64,000 bases of DNA from an uncultured Alphaproteobacteria bacterium. GTDB lineage: Bacteria; Pseudomonadota; Alphaproteobacteria; Micropepsales; Micropepsaceae. Shown one piece after another: positions 7,659 to 15,469 of this stretch. A program made the position numbers and the translations under genes. The notes beneath the pieces were generated by a model. The model was given only the letters and a program-made list of their open reading frames with translations, did no database searches and had not been told where the DNA came from. The stretch covers positions 297,764 to 361,763 of the forward strand of contig CADEFU010000001.1 of assembly GCA_902826695.1 (NCBI GenBank), in the 5' to 3' direction. Within the stretch, counting starts at the first letter, position 1. Each line of letters begins with the position of its first letter.

Positions 7659-8414
7659 CTATGCGTCGAGCGCCACGGGTGGAAGCAGCCTCAACACTTT
7701 CTGTATGAGTTCGCCTTGCCGGGTGGTTTCGGTTTTGGCGAGGAGTTTGTGCAGATGCGACCGTGCCGTGGAGACGGCGATCCCTAAGTCGGCGGCTGCG
7801 GCTTCGATCGACTGGCCGCGCAGTAGCGGGATGAGGACGTTCACCTCGCGCCGTGTGAAGCCGAAGGCTTGCATCAACGCTTGATCGATGGCCGGGCTTT
7901 TCTTTTCGCGAAGGTTGACGATGACCGCAAATGTTCCGTCCGCGCGTACCGGCACGAGCGCTGCGATCAGCGGACCCGACGGCGCTTGCAGCGCAAATAG
8001 TGCGGGCCGGCCCTCGGCCTTTGCCAGTGCCGCCCGCAGGGCGGTGTGTCCGGTCGGGCCACAAGGGGCCAGCATGCCATCGCGCACGACAAAGTCGCCG
8101 CGCGCGACCAGATGTTCTGCAGCGGCGTTGCACAGCGTCACGCGCGTATTCGCTTCGACGACGAACACGGCCGCCGCGAGGGCATCGATGGCGGTGACCA
8201 AGGCATCGCGCTCGGCGTGCTGTCTGCCCACGTTATGAGGCCCGTTCTCAGCGTTGACATCGAAAGCGGTGGCCAGCGCATTGGAACTTGCCGGCCGGGG
8301 CGTTGGGAAAGCGGGACTTTTGTTCGCGAAACGGTCCGCGGATCCGGCGTTTACCGTTTGCGCAAACATGCCGGTCAGGGGCTCAGAAAGGGCCGATTTA
8401 TGGGCGACTTTCAC
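7659..8414 (-). CDS. LuxR-family transcriptional regulator with PAS-like sensor region
   Basis: A 251-residue regulator. The C-terminal LuxR-type helix-turn-helix is clear: FGFTRREVNVLIPLLRG, then IEAAAADLGIAVSTARSHLH, then LLAKTETTRQGELIQKVL. The centre (ALAAAVFVVEANTRVTLCNA onwards) resembles a PAS fold, so it may bind a small ligand. The first 60 residues are low-complexity. The start is GTG at 8414 with AAGGGG upstream. It is divergent from a TetR-type gene, sharing 112 bases that contain a perfect inverted repeat, so the two may be cross-regulated. No phosphoacceptor receiver domain is present. Confidence 0.85.
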   Translation of the reverse strand: MKVAHKSALSEPLTGMFAQTVNAGSADRFANKSPAFPTPRPASSNALATAFDVNAENGPHNVGRQHAERDALVTAIDALAAAVFVVEANTRVTLCNAAAEHLVARGDFVVRDGMLAPCGPTGHTALRAALAKAEGRPALFALQAPSGPLIAALVPVRADGTFAVIVNLREKKSPAIDQALMQAFGFTRREVNVLIPLLRGQSIEAAAADLGIAVSTARSHLHKLLAKTETTRQGELIQKVLRLLPPVALDA

Positions 8415-8459
8415 GGCATTTCCCCTTATGTTTGGCCACGAACGAGGCGGTCTAGATAT

Positions 8460-8482
8460 CCGTCCCGACCGGGACGGGACGG
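8460..8482. promoter_or_regulatory. palindromic operator candidate between LuxR- and TetR-type genes
   Basis: A perfect inverted repeat, CCGTCCCG at 8460-8467 and CGGGACGG at 8475-8482, with a seven-base centre; a shorter palindrome, GTCCCG-AC-CGGGAC, is nested in it. It lies 45 bases before the TetR-type start. TetR proteins usually bind such sites and repress their own gene, so this is the likely operator. Confidence 0.6.
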
Positions 8483-8526
8483 TATTAGATAGCCCAACAT
8501 AGGCGGCGGATCAACGGGCGTAGAAA

Positions 8527-9138
8527 ATGGGAATTTCCGAGGATCGCAAGAAGCAGAGGCGCAAGGAGATCCTCAAGGCCGCAGCCGACCTGTTTGCGAA
8601 GAATGGCTTTGAGGGAACGAGCTTCAACGAGATCGCGGTCAAGGCCCGCGCATCGAAGGAGACGCTCTACGCTTGGTTCGGCAGCAAGACCGAGATTTTG
8701 CATGCGCTGCTCAGCGAACGCGCGGACACGTTGCGCGGTACCGTCGAAGCCGAGGCCAAAAGTGGTGAGCCGGAAGAGGTGCTGTTCGTGTTCGCGCGCG
8801 AGGTTTTGCGGGAGATGACGAAGAAAACGTCGCTTCGCCTGCTCAACGCCGCGATCACTGCCGCGCCGAAGGACGGGGATCTGCGCGACTTGGTGGCCGA
8901 CCGCATCGATCTGTCGCTGCTTGCGGCCCGGCTTTCGCTTTGGCGCGCGATGGGTCTGATGGCGTTTGAGGATGCAAACCGCACCGCCATGGTGTTCGGC
9001 GCGATGGTGCAAGGCGGCTATCCGGTGCAGCTGACGGCGGGGTTGATCGAGACCATCCCGGACGAAGAAATCGAGACGCATGCGCGTTTTGTGACGAAGA
9101 TGTTCTTGAAGGCCGTCGAGAGACCGGCGCGCAAGTAG
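8527..9138 (+). CDS. TetR-family transcriptional regulator
   Basis: A 203-residue TetR/AcrR-type repressor. The N-terminal DNA-binding domain is typical: RRKEILKAAADLFAKNGFEG, then TSFNEIAVKARASKETLYAW, then FGSKTEIL. The C-terminal helical ligand-binding half is variable and gives no effector. The gene is divergent from the LuxR-type regulator. No efflux pump or enzyme is adjacent, so its targets besides its own operator are unknown. A run of C residues at 9162-9170 and G residues at 9184-9188 after the stop could pair as a weak terminator. Confidence 0.93.
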   Translation: MGISEDRKKQRRKEILKAAADLFAKNGFEGTSFNEIAVKARASKETLYAWFGSKTEILHALLSERADTLRGTVEAEAKSGEPEEVLFVFAREVLREMTKKTSLRLLNAAITAAPKDGDLRDLVADRIDLSLLAARLSLWRAMGLMAFEDANRTAMVFGAMVQGGYPVQLTAGLIETIPDEEIETHARFVTKMFLKAVERPARK

Positions 9139-9267
9139 CGGGCCCTGCCTCCATTGACGAGCCCCCCCCCAGCGAGCCGTCTAGGGGGAGCACCTCAGAA
9201 TTGGCCGCGCAATATGTGGCAGGATCGCCTCATGCGGCGGGTGCCCGGATGATATAGTCTGGCCGCT

Positions 9268-9678
9268 ATGTACGCGTCGTTGAGGACACGCAGATTCTGG
9301 TCGTTGCAGGCCTTCGTCCTGCTGGCCCTGGTTGCGCGCGTATTTGTGCCGCCCGGTTACATGCTCGCTTCGGCGGGTGGTGCCTCTTGGGTCAAAGTCG
9401 TCCTCTGCTCCGCGCACGGTCAGATCGAGGTTTTCGTCGATCCCGTCACGTACGAGATCACCGACAAGCCCGCCTTGCCCGCGCCGAAGCCGAACGAGGA
9501 CCCGCCCTGCGCGTTCGCATCGTTGGCAAAGGCGGCTCCGCCGGCGGCATTTCTTGAAGTCCCAAGCCTACGTGTCGCCGAGGCTGCAGCCCCTGCGTTC
9601 GCTTATCGAGACAATCCCGAACCCAGTCTAGGTGCGCCGCCGCCACCGGCAACGGGACCACCCCACCACCACGCTTAG
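9268..9678 (+). CDS. DUF2946-like exported protein
   Basis: A 136-residue protein with an N-terminal membrane or signal segment (WSLQAFVLLALVARVFVPPG), a hydrophilic body containing LCSAHG and PPCAFASLA, and a Pro-rich tail ending in HHHA. Length, architecture and position next to a copper chaperone fit the DUF2946 group, small membrane-anchored Cys/His proteins often found in copper and heavy-metal loci. The function is unknown; metal binding by Cys and His is inference. It is the first gene of a probable 9.3-11.9 kb copper-type cluster. Confidence 0.6.
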   Translation: MYASLRTRRFWSLQAFVLLALVARVFVPPGYMLASAGGASWVKVVLCSAHGQIEVFVDPVTYEITDKPALPAPKPNEDPPCAFASLAKAAPPAAFLEVPSLRVAEAAAPAFAYRDNPEPSLGAPPPPATGPPHHHA

Positions 9679-9874
9679 TCGAGACCAGCGCCGCGGTGTG
9701 TCCGCACGCGCGCCGATTCACGTGACGTGGAGAGTTCATTCTGACCACAGCAATTGAAGTGCGTCTGACGCAGCGTTGCTTTGCTGAAGCAACGCGGTGG
9801 CCGGCGTATTTGAGAACGATGCTTGCCAAGGCGGCGGAACGCCAGGGCTTGGCCCAATTCTGAAGGAACAACCG

Positions 9875-10336
9875 ATGAGATTTCTAACACTGGCATTCGG
9901 CTTCGTCCTGCTGCTCGCAGGCGCAAGCGCGACTTTCGCACACGGCTATCAGAGCGGTGCCGTGAGGGTCGAACATCCTTGGGCTGCGCCTACACCACCC
10001 GGTGCAAGCGTCGGCGCCGCTTACATGACGATCAGGAACACCGGCGATGTGCCGATCCGGCTGACCGGAGCAATCACGCCGGCAGCGGAGCGCGTGGAGT
10101 TGCACGAAATGACGATGGACGGCGGCATCATGCGCATGCGTCCGCTGACCCAAGGCATCGTCGTTCCGCCGGGCGGTGCGTTCCGGTTTGCGCCAGGCGG
10201 CGCGCATTTGATGTTGATTGGCCTCAGGAAGGCGCTGGCGCTGGAAGAGTTCATCGACCTGCGCCTCGTCTTTGAAGGCGGTCACACGGTCGACGTCGAA
10301 CTCTATGTCGAAGCCGCAGCCTCGCACGCGCATTAA
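9875..10336 (+). CDS. PCuAC-type periplasmic copper chaperone (DUF461)
   Basis: A 153-residue exported protein: signal peptide (1-22, cleavage near TFA-HG), then the cupredoxin-like PCuAC fold. The copper-binding Met/His set is visible: Met51 (AYMTIRN), His77 (VELHEMTMDGG), Met86/Met88, and His111/Met113 (GGAHLML). The family carries Cu(I) to the CuA and CuB sites of cytochrome oxidase in the periplasm. The start is the ATG at 9875, preceded by AAGGA. An outer-membrane protein follows 46 bases downstream and is probably co-transcribed. Confidence 0.92.
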   Translation: MRFLTLAFGFVLLLAGASATFAHGYQSGAVRVEHPWAAPTPPGASVGAAYMTIRNTGDVPIRLTGAITPAAERVELHEMTMDGGIMRMRPLTQGIVVPPGGAFRFAPGGAHLMLIGLRKALALEEFIDLRLVFEGGHTVDVELYVEAAASHAH

Positions 10337-10382
10337 CGCAATCGAAACATCAATAACAAACACTGGAATTTGGAGATTCTTC

Positions 10383-11417
10383 ATGCAGATCAAGAGCACA
10401 GCCGCAGCTGTCGCGGCGTTCGCCGCGCTAGCCGTCGCGCCCGCCTATGCCCACCACGCGGGCGCAGTCGGCAACGCTTCGACCAGCGGCCCGATCAACA
10501 CGCTTTCAGCCTCGACGCTGCCCGAAGGGGCGTTCGTCGCAGGCGTCCAATTCGAACAGACGAACCTCGACACGCTTAGCGATACGGTGCTCGAAGACGC
10601 TGCCGTTGACGCGTTTCTCGCGGCCGAAGACGAGCATTTCCACTCGGTCGAAACGTTACGAACGATCGCGCTCACGCTGGGTTACGGCGTCACCGACGAT
10701 CTGACCGTTTCGCTGCGCGTTCCGTTCGTCGCCCGCGACAACATCCGCGAAGGCCATGCGCATGACATCCCGCCCGTCACCGGCGAAGTTCATCGCTTGG
10801 GCGATGCGACGGGCATCGGCGACATCACGCTGCTCGGCCAGTTGCGCGTTTTGAAGGACGACGGGCTGGAGTTTGCGGCACTCTTCGGCGTCGAGATGCC
10901 GACGGGCGAGACCGGCGAGCACAATGCCGAAGACGGCGAGCTGTTCGATACAGAGTTCCAGCCGGGGTCCGATTCCTGGGACTTCGTCTTCGGCGCCGCT
11001 GCAACGAAGCGCGTGCAACGTTGGTCGTTCGATGCGAGCGCGCTCTACACGATTGCGGGCGATGCTTCGAACGACGTGAACCTCGGCGACCGCTTCAACT
11101 ACGGGCTTGCCGCAACCTACCGCGTGATCGGGATGGAGGCGCACGAGCACGCGCCCGGAACGCACGCGCATTCCGACGGCAATGCGCTCGACCTCGTGCT
11201 CGAACTGAATGGCGAGTGGCACGCCAAACAAGAGGAGCCGGGCGAAATCGATCCGAACTCCGGCGGCCACGTTCTCTTTCTGTCGCCGGGCGCCCGGTAC
11301 ACGATAGGCACGGTCTCGGCCTTCGCGTCGATCGGTGTCCCGATTGCCGAGCATCACAACGGCCTGCAGGACGAGCCGGCCATACGCTTCGAAACCGGTG
11401 TTGCGCTGAAGTTCTAG
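10383..11417 (+). CDS. outer-membrane beta-barrel protein, transporter-like
   Basis: A 344-residue exported protein: signal peptide (1-23, ending AYA-HHAG), then alternating amphipathic beta strands typical of a barrel, ending in VALKF with a C-terminal phenylalanine as required for outer-membrane assembly. Acidic and His-rich loops (EDEHFHS, EGHAHDIPP, EAHEHAPGTHAHSDG) could bind metal. The pattern resembles the family annotated as phenol-degradation meta-pathway or generic outer-membrane transporters. Its neighbours, a copper chaperone and DUF2946-like proteins, suggest copper handling at the outer membrane. The start is ATG at 10383 with GGAG upstream. Confidence 0.75.
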   Translation: MQIKSTAAAVAAFAALAVAPAYAHHAGAVGNASTSGPINTLSASTLPEGAFVAGVQFEQTNLDTLSDTVLEDAAVDAFLAAEDEHFHSVETLRTIALTLGYGVTDDLTVSLRVPFVARDNIREGHAHDIPPVTGEVHRLGDATGIGDITLLGQLRVLKDDGLEFAALFGVEMPTGETGEHNAEDGELFDTEFQPGSDSWDFVFGAAATKRVQRWSFDASALYTIAGDASNDVNLGDRFNYGLAATYRVIGMEAHEHAPGTHAHSDGNALDLVLELNGEWHAKQEEPGEIDPNSGGHVLFLSPGARYTIGTVSAFASIGVPIAEHHNGLQDEPAIRFETGVALKF

Positions 11418-11439
11418 GCCCGCAAATCCGGCCGCGGGC

Positions 11440-11453
11440 TTGACCCAGATCAA
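11440..11453. promoter_or_regulatory. FNR/FixK-type box upstream of the second DUF2946-like gene
   Basis: TTGACCCAGATCAA differs by one base from the consensus TTGAT-N4-ATCAA for FNR, ANR and FixK. It lies 34 bases before the GTG start of the gene at 11488, so the site could place that gene under oxygen control, although the short distance would put it close to the -35/-10 region. Confidence 0.55.
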
Positions 11454-11487
11454 GGCTTCGCCCGCACCAATCTCCGACGCTTGAGGG

Positions 11488-11850
11488 GTGAACGAGAGCC
11501 CGACGACCACCGACGCCATCGCCCACGAGCTTCGCCTCTGGCGAGCGGCGCTTTTGTGCGCCGTGCTGGCGCTGCAGTTGTTGTTTCCGGCGGCAGTGCT
11601 GAGGGCTGAAGCCTTGGCGCGCGAACTTTGTTCGACGACGGGAAGTGCCAGCAACAACGCCGCGAACCACCGCATTCACATGCAGCAATGTGCGCACTGC
11701 ACGCTTTGTGGCTGCGAGAGGGTGCCGGCGCCCGCGGTTCGCGACGTTGTGCCGGCGACGGCGCCGCGCGCGCTGCGTATCGCCGCGGCGACAACGCTTC
11801 CGACGCCGCGGATCCGAGCAGCCGCTCCCCGAGGGCCGCCGCTTCTCTAA
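11488..11850 (+). CDS. DUF2946-like Cys-rich membrane protein
   Basis: A 120-residue protein with a single N-terminal hydrophobic segment (AALLCAVLALQLLFPAAVL), a central metal-site candidate HMQQCAHCTLCGCERV, and a Pro/Arg-rich tail. The Cys cluster after one helix is the pattern of DUF2946-type proteins. The GTG start at 11488 follows TTGAGGG. It closes the copper-type cluster and has a near-consensus FNR box directly upstream. Metal binding is inferred from the four clustered cysteines and two histidines; no biochemical role is known to me. Confidence 0.6.
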   Translation: MNESPTTTDAIAHELRLWRAALLCAVLALQLLFPAAVLRAEALARELCSTTGSASNNAANHRIHMQQCAHCTLCGCERVPAPAVRDVVPATAPRALRIAAATTLPTPRIRAAAPRGPPLL

Positions 11851-12447
11851 GTGGGCGGGGATCGCCGAGACGAAGGGCGGCTTGAGCTGACCGGATGGCG
11901 CGGGGTGCGGGCAGCTCGCCTGCGACGGACTGCATCGTTGTGTTATCGCGATATGTTCCTTACTTATTCTCTCGAGCGTCTTACGCCGCCGTGGCGGTAG
12001 GTCGGCTCGTTCCCGCATGTCGGCGACGTGCGCGGCTGCGACTTGAAAACTGCATCTTGATACAGACGCTGTGCGCTCGGAGCGTGCCGCTTAGCGTGCG
12101 CGTTTGGCTGCGCGGTAGCGTCGGCGGCTTTCGCGTAGGCTTTTCCTGCACGGTCTCTTGTATGGGCGGATTGGCCGCCTAACGCTCAGCAAACGGATTT
12201 CTAACGGATTCCTAACGGATAAAGCCGCAGATATCCGCCGATCTAACGCTTCTAACGGATAAGATTTTGCTTCTCGCATCTCCCGCTATGGGCTGTGGTT
12301 CGTCCCCAGCTTTCGCCGCTTTGCCGCCGTATCGGCCAGGTGGCTTCGAATTAAGGATGACGGCATCTTTCGCGCGGGCTCGCTTCAGCTTTAGTGTCAA
12401 TCTTCGAACCCATCCCTCAGGGTGCCCCTTAATGAGCCGAGACTTGC
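11851..12447. other. gene-free stretch with repeat array
   Basis: About 600 bases between the copper-type cluster and the flavoprotein cassette with no convincing gene. It holds an 11-bp-period repeat array (12179-12262), an inverted repeat (CGGATA at 12216-12221 with TATCCG at 12232-12237) and, from about 12285 to 12400, sequence whose minus-strand reading (SKPPGRYGGKAAKAGDEP) resembles the spurious small proteins called over intergenic repeats in this class. The flavoprotein promoter must lie at its right end. Confidence 0.6.
12179..12262 (+). repeat. array of 11-bp CTAACGGAT-type repeats
   Basis: Four units in perfect 11-bp register: CTAACGCTCAG (12179), CAAACGGATTT (12190), CTAACGGATTC (12201) and CTAACGGATAA (12212). 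Two more follow: CTAACGCTT (12243) and CTAACGGATAA (12252). The 11-bp period is about one helical turn, so all units face the same side of the DNA, as in iterons or cooperative regulator sites. Confidence 0.65.
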
Positions 12448-13911
12448 ATGGCGGTTGACCGGCTTGATGCCGTCGTCATCGGCGCGAGCGTTGAAGGGCT
12501 CGTGGCGGCGGCGGCGCTCGCGACGGCGGGCAAGGCGGTGGCTGTCGTGGAGCGACGCGCCGAGAATGCGCCGTTGGGCGAGGGGCATGACGCCGTCGTC
12601 GATCTCAAAGTCGTGCGGGAGCTGGATCTGACCGCGCATGGCATGCGGTTCGCCGCGGCGCCGCCCTTGATCGGGGTCGCAGGCGAGCGGGCGCTTGTTC
12701 TTTGGCCGGAGCTGCACGCGGCGCAGGCGAGTGTCGCTTCCGTGTCGCCGCGCGACGCAGAGGCGCTGGAAGCGTTCTATGCACGGGTGGTGCGGGCGGC
12801 CGCGGGCGGTGCGGAGGCAGCAGGCGCCGCGGCTTGGCTGACGTCGGGCGAGAGCGAGCCCTCCGACGCGATGATTTTTAGGGTGAGCTCCCTGGCCCGG
12901 CTGCTCGACGAGGCGTTCGACAGCGAGCTCTTGAAGGGGCTTCTGGCGCAGAGTGCGATCATGGGCACGGGCGCGGCTCCGCATGCGCCGGCGTCCGGGC
13001 AGCTGCTGACTCGAACCTCGATGCTGGCGCAGGTGGTTCCCTCGGCCGGCCACCGGTTCGTGGCGGGCGGCGAGCGGCGGCTGCGGCAGGCGCTGCTGGC
13101 GCTGCTCAAGTTCTACAACAACGCCGACGTCGCGTTCGGGCTGAACGTGCGCGAGATCGCGGTCGATCGCGACGCGGTGCAGGGCGTGGTGCTGACCGAC
13201 GGCAACCTGCTGCGGGCGCCGCAAGTAATCTCGACGCTTTCGTACGAGCGCAGCAAGGAGATGCTCTTGGGCCTCAGGCGCCCTCTGTCGCCGTACCTGC
13301 CGCCGAAAGCCAGCGTGGAGCCGGCGCTGGTCAAGCTGACGGTCGGCACGCTTCCGAAGTTGCCCGGCGTGGATCCGGCGACGTTGGCGTCCGGAGCCAT
13401 CGTGCGGCTTCAGCCGTCGCTGACGCGGCTGGCGGCGGCGCATGGCGCGTTTCGCGCGCTGATGGCCCCAAGCGAGCCCTGCGTGGAGTTGCGCGTGGTG
13501 CCGCTGCAGCTGCGCGAGGGCAAGGCGCGCTGGGACGTGTTCGTGTCGATGCCCTATGTGCCCGTGACGACGGCTGAGGGGCCGTGGACAGGCGCGCGGC
13601 GTGAGAAGCTGCGTTCGATTGCGGTGCGCGCAATCGATGCGATGGTGCCGGGCTTCGGCGCTTCGATCGAGGCGGCGGAGATTTTGCGACCGGCGGAGTC
13701 GGAGACCTTGATGGATCCGCGCGGGGCGCAGCTGTTGGCGGCGCGAGCGCTTGTCGATCAGACCGCGGTGCCGGAGGTCGGCGTTGCTGGCGCGCCAACC
13801 TTGATCAAGGGGCTTACGGTCGTGGAGCCCAGCCTCTATGGCGGGGTTGGCGATGCGGGCTTGATGGCGGCGGCGACCGGATCGCTTTCGAAGGCGCGGG
13901 CCGATGCGTAG
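12448..13911 (+). CDS. PYROXD2/phytoene-dehydrogenase-like FAD oxidoreductase, degenerate dinucleotide site
   Basis: A 487-residue protein of the COG1233 flavoprotein family. The N-terminal Rossmann motif is VVIGASVEGLVAAAALATAG, with Gly-Ala-Ser-Val-Glu-Gly in place of the usual GxGxxG, and the family Gly-Gly-(A/C) segment after the second strand is missing (RRAENAPLGEG). The substrate-domain pattern (TRTSMLAQVVPSAGHRFVAG, then the strand ISTLSY) and the C-terminal VEPSLYGGVGDAGL remain. The changed FAD site suggests a non-catalytic partner. It overlaps the next, canonical flavoprotein gene by 8 bases, so the two are likely a heteromer. Substrate unknown. Confidence 0.8.
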   Translation: MAVDRLDAVVIGASVEGLVAAAALATAGKAVAVVERRAENAPLGEGHDAVVDLKVVRELDLTAHGMRFAAAPPLIGVAGERALVLWPELHAAQASVASVSPRDAEALEAFYARVVRAAAGGAEAAGAAAWLTSGESEPSDAMIFRVSSLARLLDEAFDSELLKGLLAQSAIMGTGAAPHAPASGQLLTRTSMLAQVVPSAGHRFVAGGERRLRQALLALLKFYNNADVAFGLNVREIAVDRDAVQGVVLTDGNLLRAPQVISTLSYERSKEMLLGLRRPLSPYLPPKASVEPALVKLTVGTLPKLPGVDPATLASGAIVRLQPSLTRLAAAHGAFRALMAPSEPCVELRVVPLQLREGKARWDVFVSMPYVPVTTAEGPWTGARREKLRSIAVRAIDAMVPGFGASIEAAEILRPAESETLMDPRGAQLLAARALVDQTAVPEVGVAGAPTLIKGLTVVEPSLYGGVGDAGLMAAATGSLSKARADA

Positions 13912-15469
13912 CGAGGCGGATGTCGTCGTCATCGGCGCGGGGGTGAACGGCCTCGTTTGTGCAGCCTTGCTGGCGCAGGCGAAGCGGCGCGTCGTCGTGC
14001 TCGAAGCGCAAGGGCATGTGGGCGGTGCGTGTACGACGATCGAGCTGGTCGCGGGGCATCGCGTCTCGATGCTGACGCACCTGATCGGGCCGCTCGATGC
14101 GCAGGTGATGAAGGCGCTCCGGCTCAATCGGTTCGGGTTGCAGCTGACGGCGAAACAGATTTCGACAGTGGCGCTGTCTCCCGACGGGCGGCATGTCGTG
14201 ATGGACGGCGACTTGCGGCATACGGCGCAAGCTATCGGCGCCTACTCGCAGAGCGATGCCAAAGCGTGGGCGCACTACGACGCGCGCATGCGCAAGGCGG
14301 CGCAGCAGCTGGAGAAGTGGGTGCAGGGTGCGCCCGGTGCGGGCCTTGAGCCCGCGAAGGGCGGCTTGTTCGGCGGTCGCGCCGCGCAGAAGGGCGGGGC
14401 GGTGCTCGATCCGGAAACGGCGGCGCTGCTCGATGGGTCGATCGCGGAGGTTTTGGACGGCGAGTTCGAGACGCCGGTGATCAAAGGGGCGCTGGCGTTC
14501 GATGCAGTGTTGGGCAGTGCGCTGCCGCCGCGCGCCAAGGGCACGGCGATGCTGGCCGCGATGCGGCGAGCGCTGAACGCGGAGACGACGGAAGGGCTTG
14601 TGCATCCGCAAGGCGGCGCAGGGGCGTTTACGGCGGCGCTCGCGAAATCGGCGGAGGCTTCCGGGGCAGGCGTGCGGCTGAACGCGCGAGTGCGGCATCT
14701 TCTGTTCGACGGTGCGCGTGTTGCGGGCGTCGAGCTTGAGAACGGCGATACGGTGCATGCGCCGGTCGTGGTGTCGAGCCTCGATCCCAAGACGACGTTG
14801 CTATCGCTGGGCGCTGCGCGGCACTTGCCGCTGGGCATGAAGCGGGCGCTTGGCGGGTACCGGATGGAAGGCTCGACCGCGAAGGTGAACCTGGCGCTTT
14901 CGGGGCTACCGTCGTTTAAGGGTATCGACAAGAAGCTGCTGCGCGAGCGGCTGATCGTGTGCACCGGGATCGATCAGCTGGAGCATGCGTTCGCGGCTTA
15001 CGAACAGGGGCAGTTTCCGGCTGAGCCTGCGATGGAGATCACGATCCCCTCCACGCACGACACGACGCTCAGCCACGGGCAGCATGTCTTGTCCGCGCAC
15101 GTTCTCTATGTGCCCAAGACGCTCTCGCAGGGGTCGTGGGAGAAGGGCAAGACCGAGCTGATGTCGCGAGTCGGTGCGGTGCTGCGCCAGTATGCGCCGG
15201 AGCTGCCGGATATGATCCTTGCGGCCGACGTGTTCACGCCCGGCGACATGGAGACGATGGCGGGCGTTGCCGGCGGGCATTGGCATGGCGGCGATCTTTC
15301 GCTCGATCAGATAGGGCCGCTCAGGCCGCTCGCGGGTATGAGCCGGTACGAGACGCCGGTGGGGGGGCTGTTCCTGTGTGGGGCGGGCACCCATCCGTGC
15401 GGCGGCGTGACCGGCATCAACGGGCGCAACGCGTCGCAGGCGGTACTGGCGTCGGAGGCGGGCTCATGA
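13904..15469 (+). CDS. PYROXD2-like FAD-dependent oxidoreductase
   Basis: A 521-residue flavoprotein with a canonical dinucleotide site (VVVIGAGVNGLVCAALLAQA), the second family motif EAQGHVGGACTTIEL, and the C-terminal FAD segment GLFLCGAGTHPCGGVTGING. It belongs to the phytoene-desaturase-like group, whose bacterial members are often of unknown substrate. It overlaps the upstream degenerate paralogue by 8 bases and the downstream GcvT-like gene by an ATGA, giving a tightly coupled three-gene cassette. In combination with a folate-binding partner, oxidation of a C-N bond (amine or N-methyl substrate) is a reasonable inference. Confidence 0.88.
   Translation: MRSEADVVVIGAGVNGLVCAALLAQAKRRVVVLEAQGHVGGACTTIELVAGHRVSMLTHLIGPLDAQVMKALRLNRFGLQLTAKQISTVALSPDGRHVVMDGDLRHTAQAIGAYSQSDAKAWAHYDARMRKAAQQLEKWVQGAPGAGLEPAKGGLFGGRAAQKGGAVLDPETAALLDGSIAEVLDGEFETPVIKGALAFDAVLGSALPPRAKGTAMLAAMRRALNAETTEGLVHPQGGAGAFTAALAKSAEASGAGVRLNARVRHLLFDGARVAGVELENGDTVHAPVVVSSLDPKTTLLSLGAARHLPLGMKRALGGYRMEGSTAKVNLALSGLPSFKGIDKKLLRERLIVCTGIDQLEHAFAAYEQGQFPAEPAMEITIPSTHDTTLSHGQHVLSAHVLYVPKTLSQGSWEKGKTELMSRVGAVLRQYAPELPDMILAADVFTPGDMETMAGVAGGHWHGGDLSLDQIGPLRPLAGMSRYETPVGGLFLCGAGTHPCGGVTGINGRNASQAVLASEAGS

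Noticed and set aside
9675-9941. Small minus-strand frame between DUF2946-like and PCuAC genes
   Set aside because: Arg-rich, no pattern, and antisense to the PCuAC start; the 196-base gap appears non-coding.
12267-12458. Possible 63-residue protein before the flavoprotein genes
   Set aside because: The minus-strand reading of this stretch matches the usual spurious protein over intergenic repeats, and no protein-like composition is present.
12397-14127. Long open frame on the minus strand (576 codons) over the flavoprotein genes
   Set aside because: Arg/His/Pro-rich, no conserved pattern, and fully opposite to two canonical FAD oxidoreductases; a GC-bias shadow.
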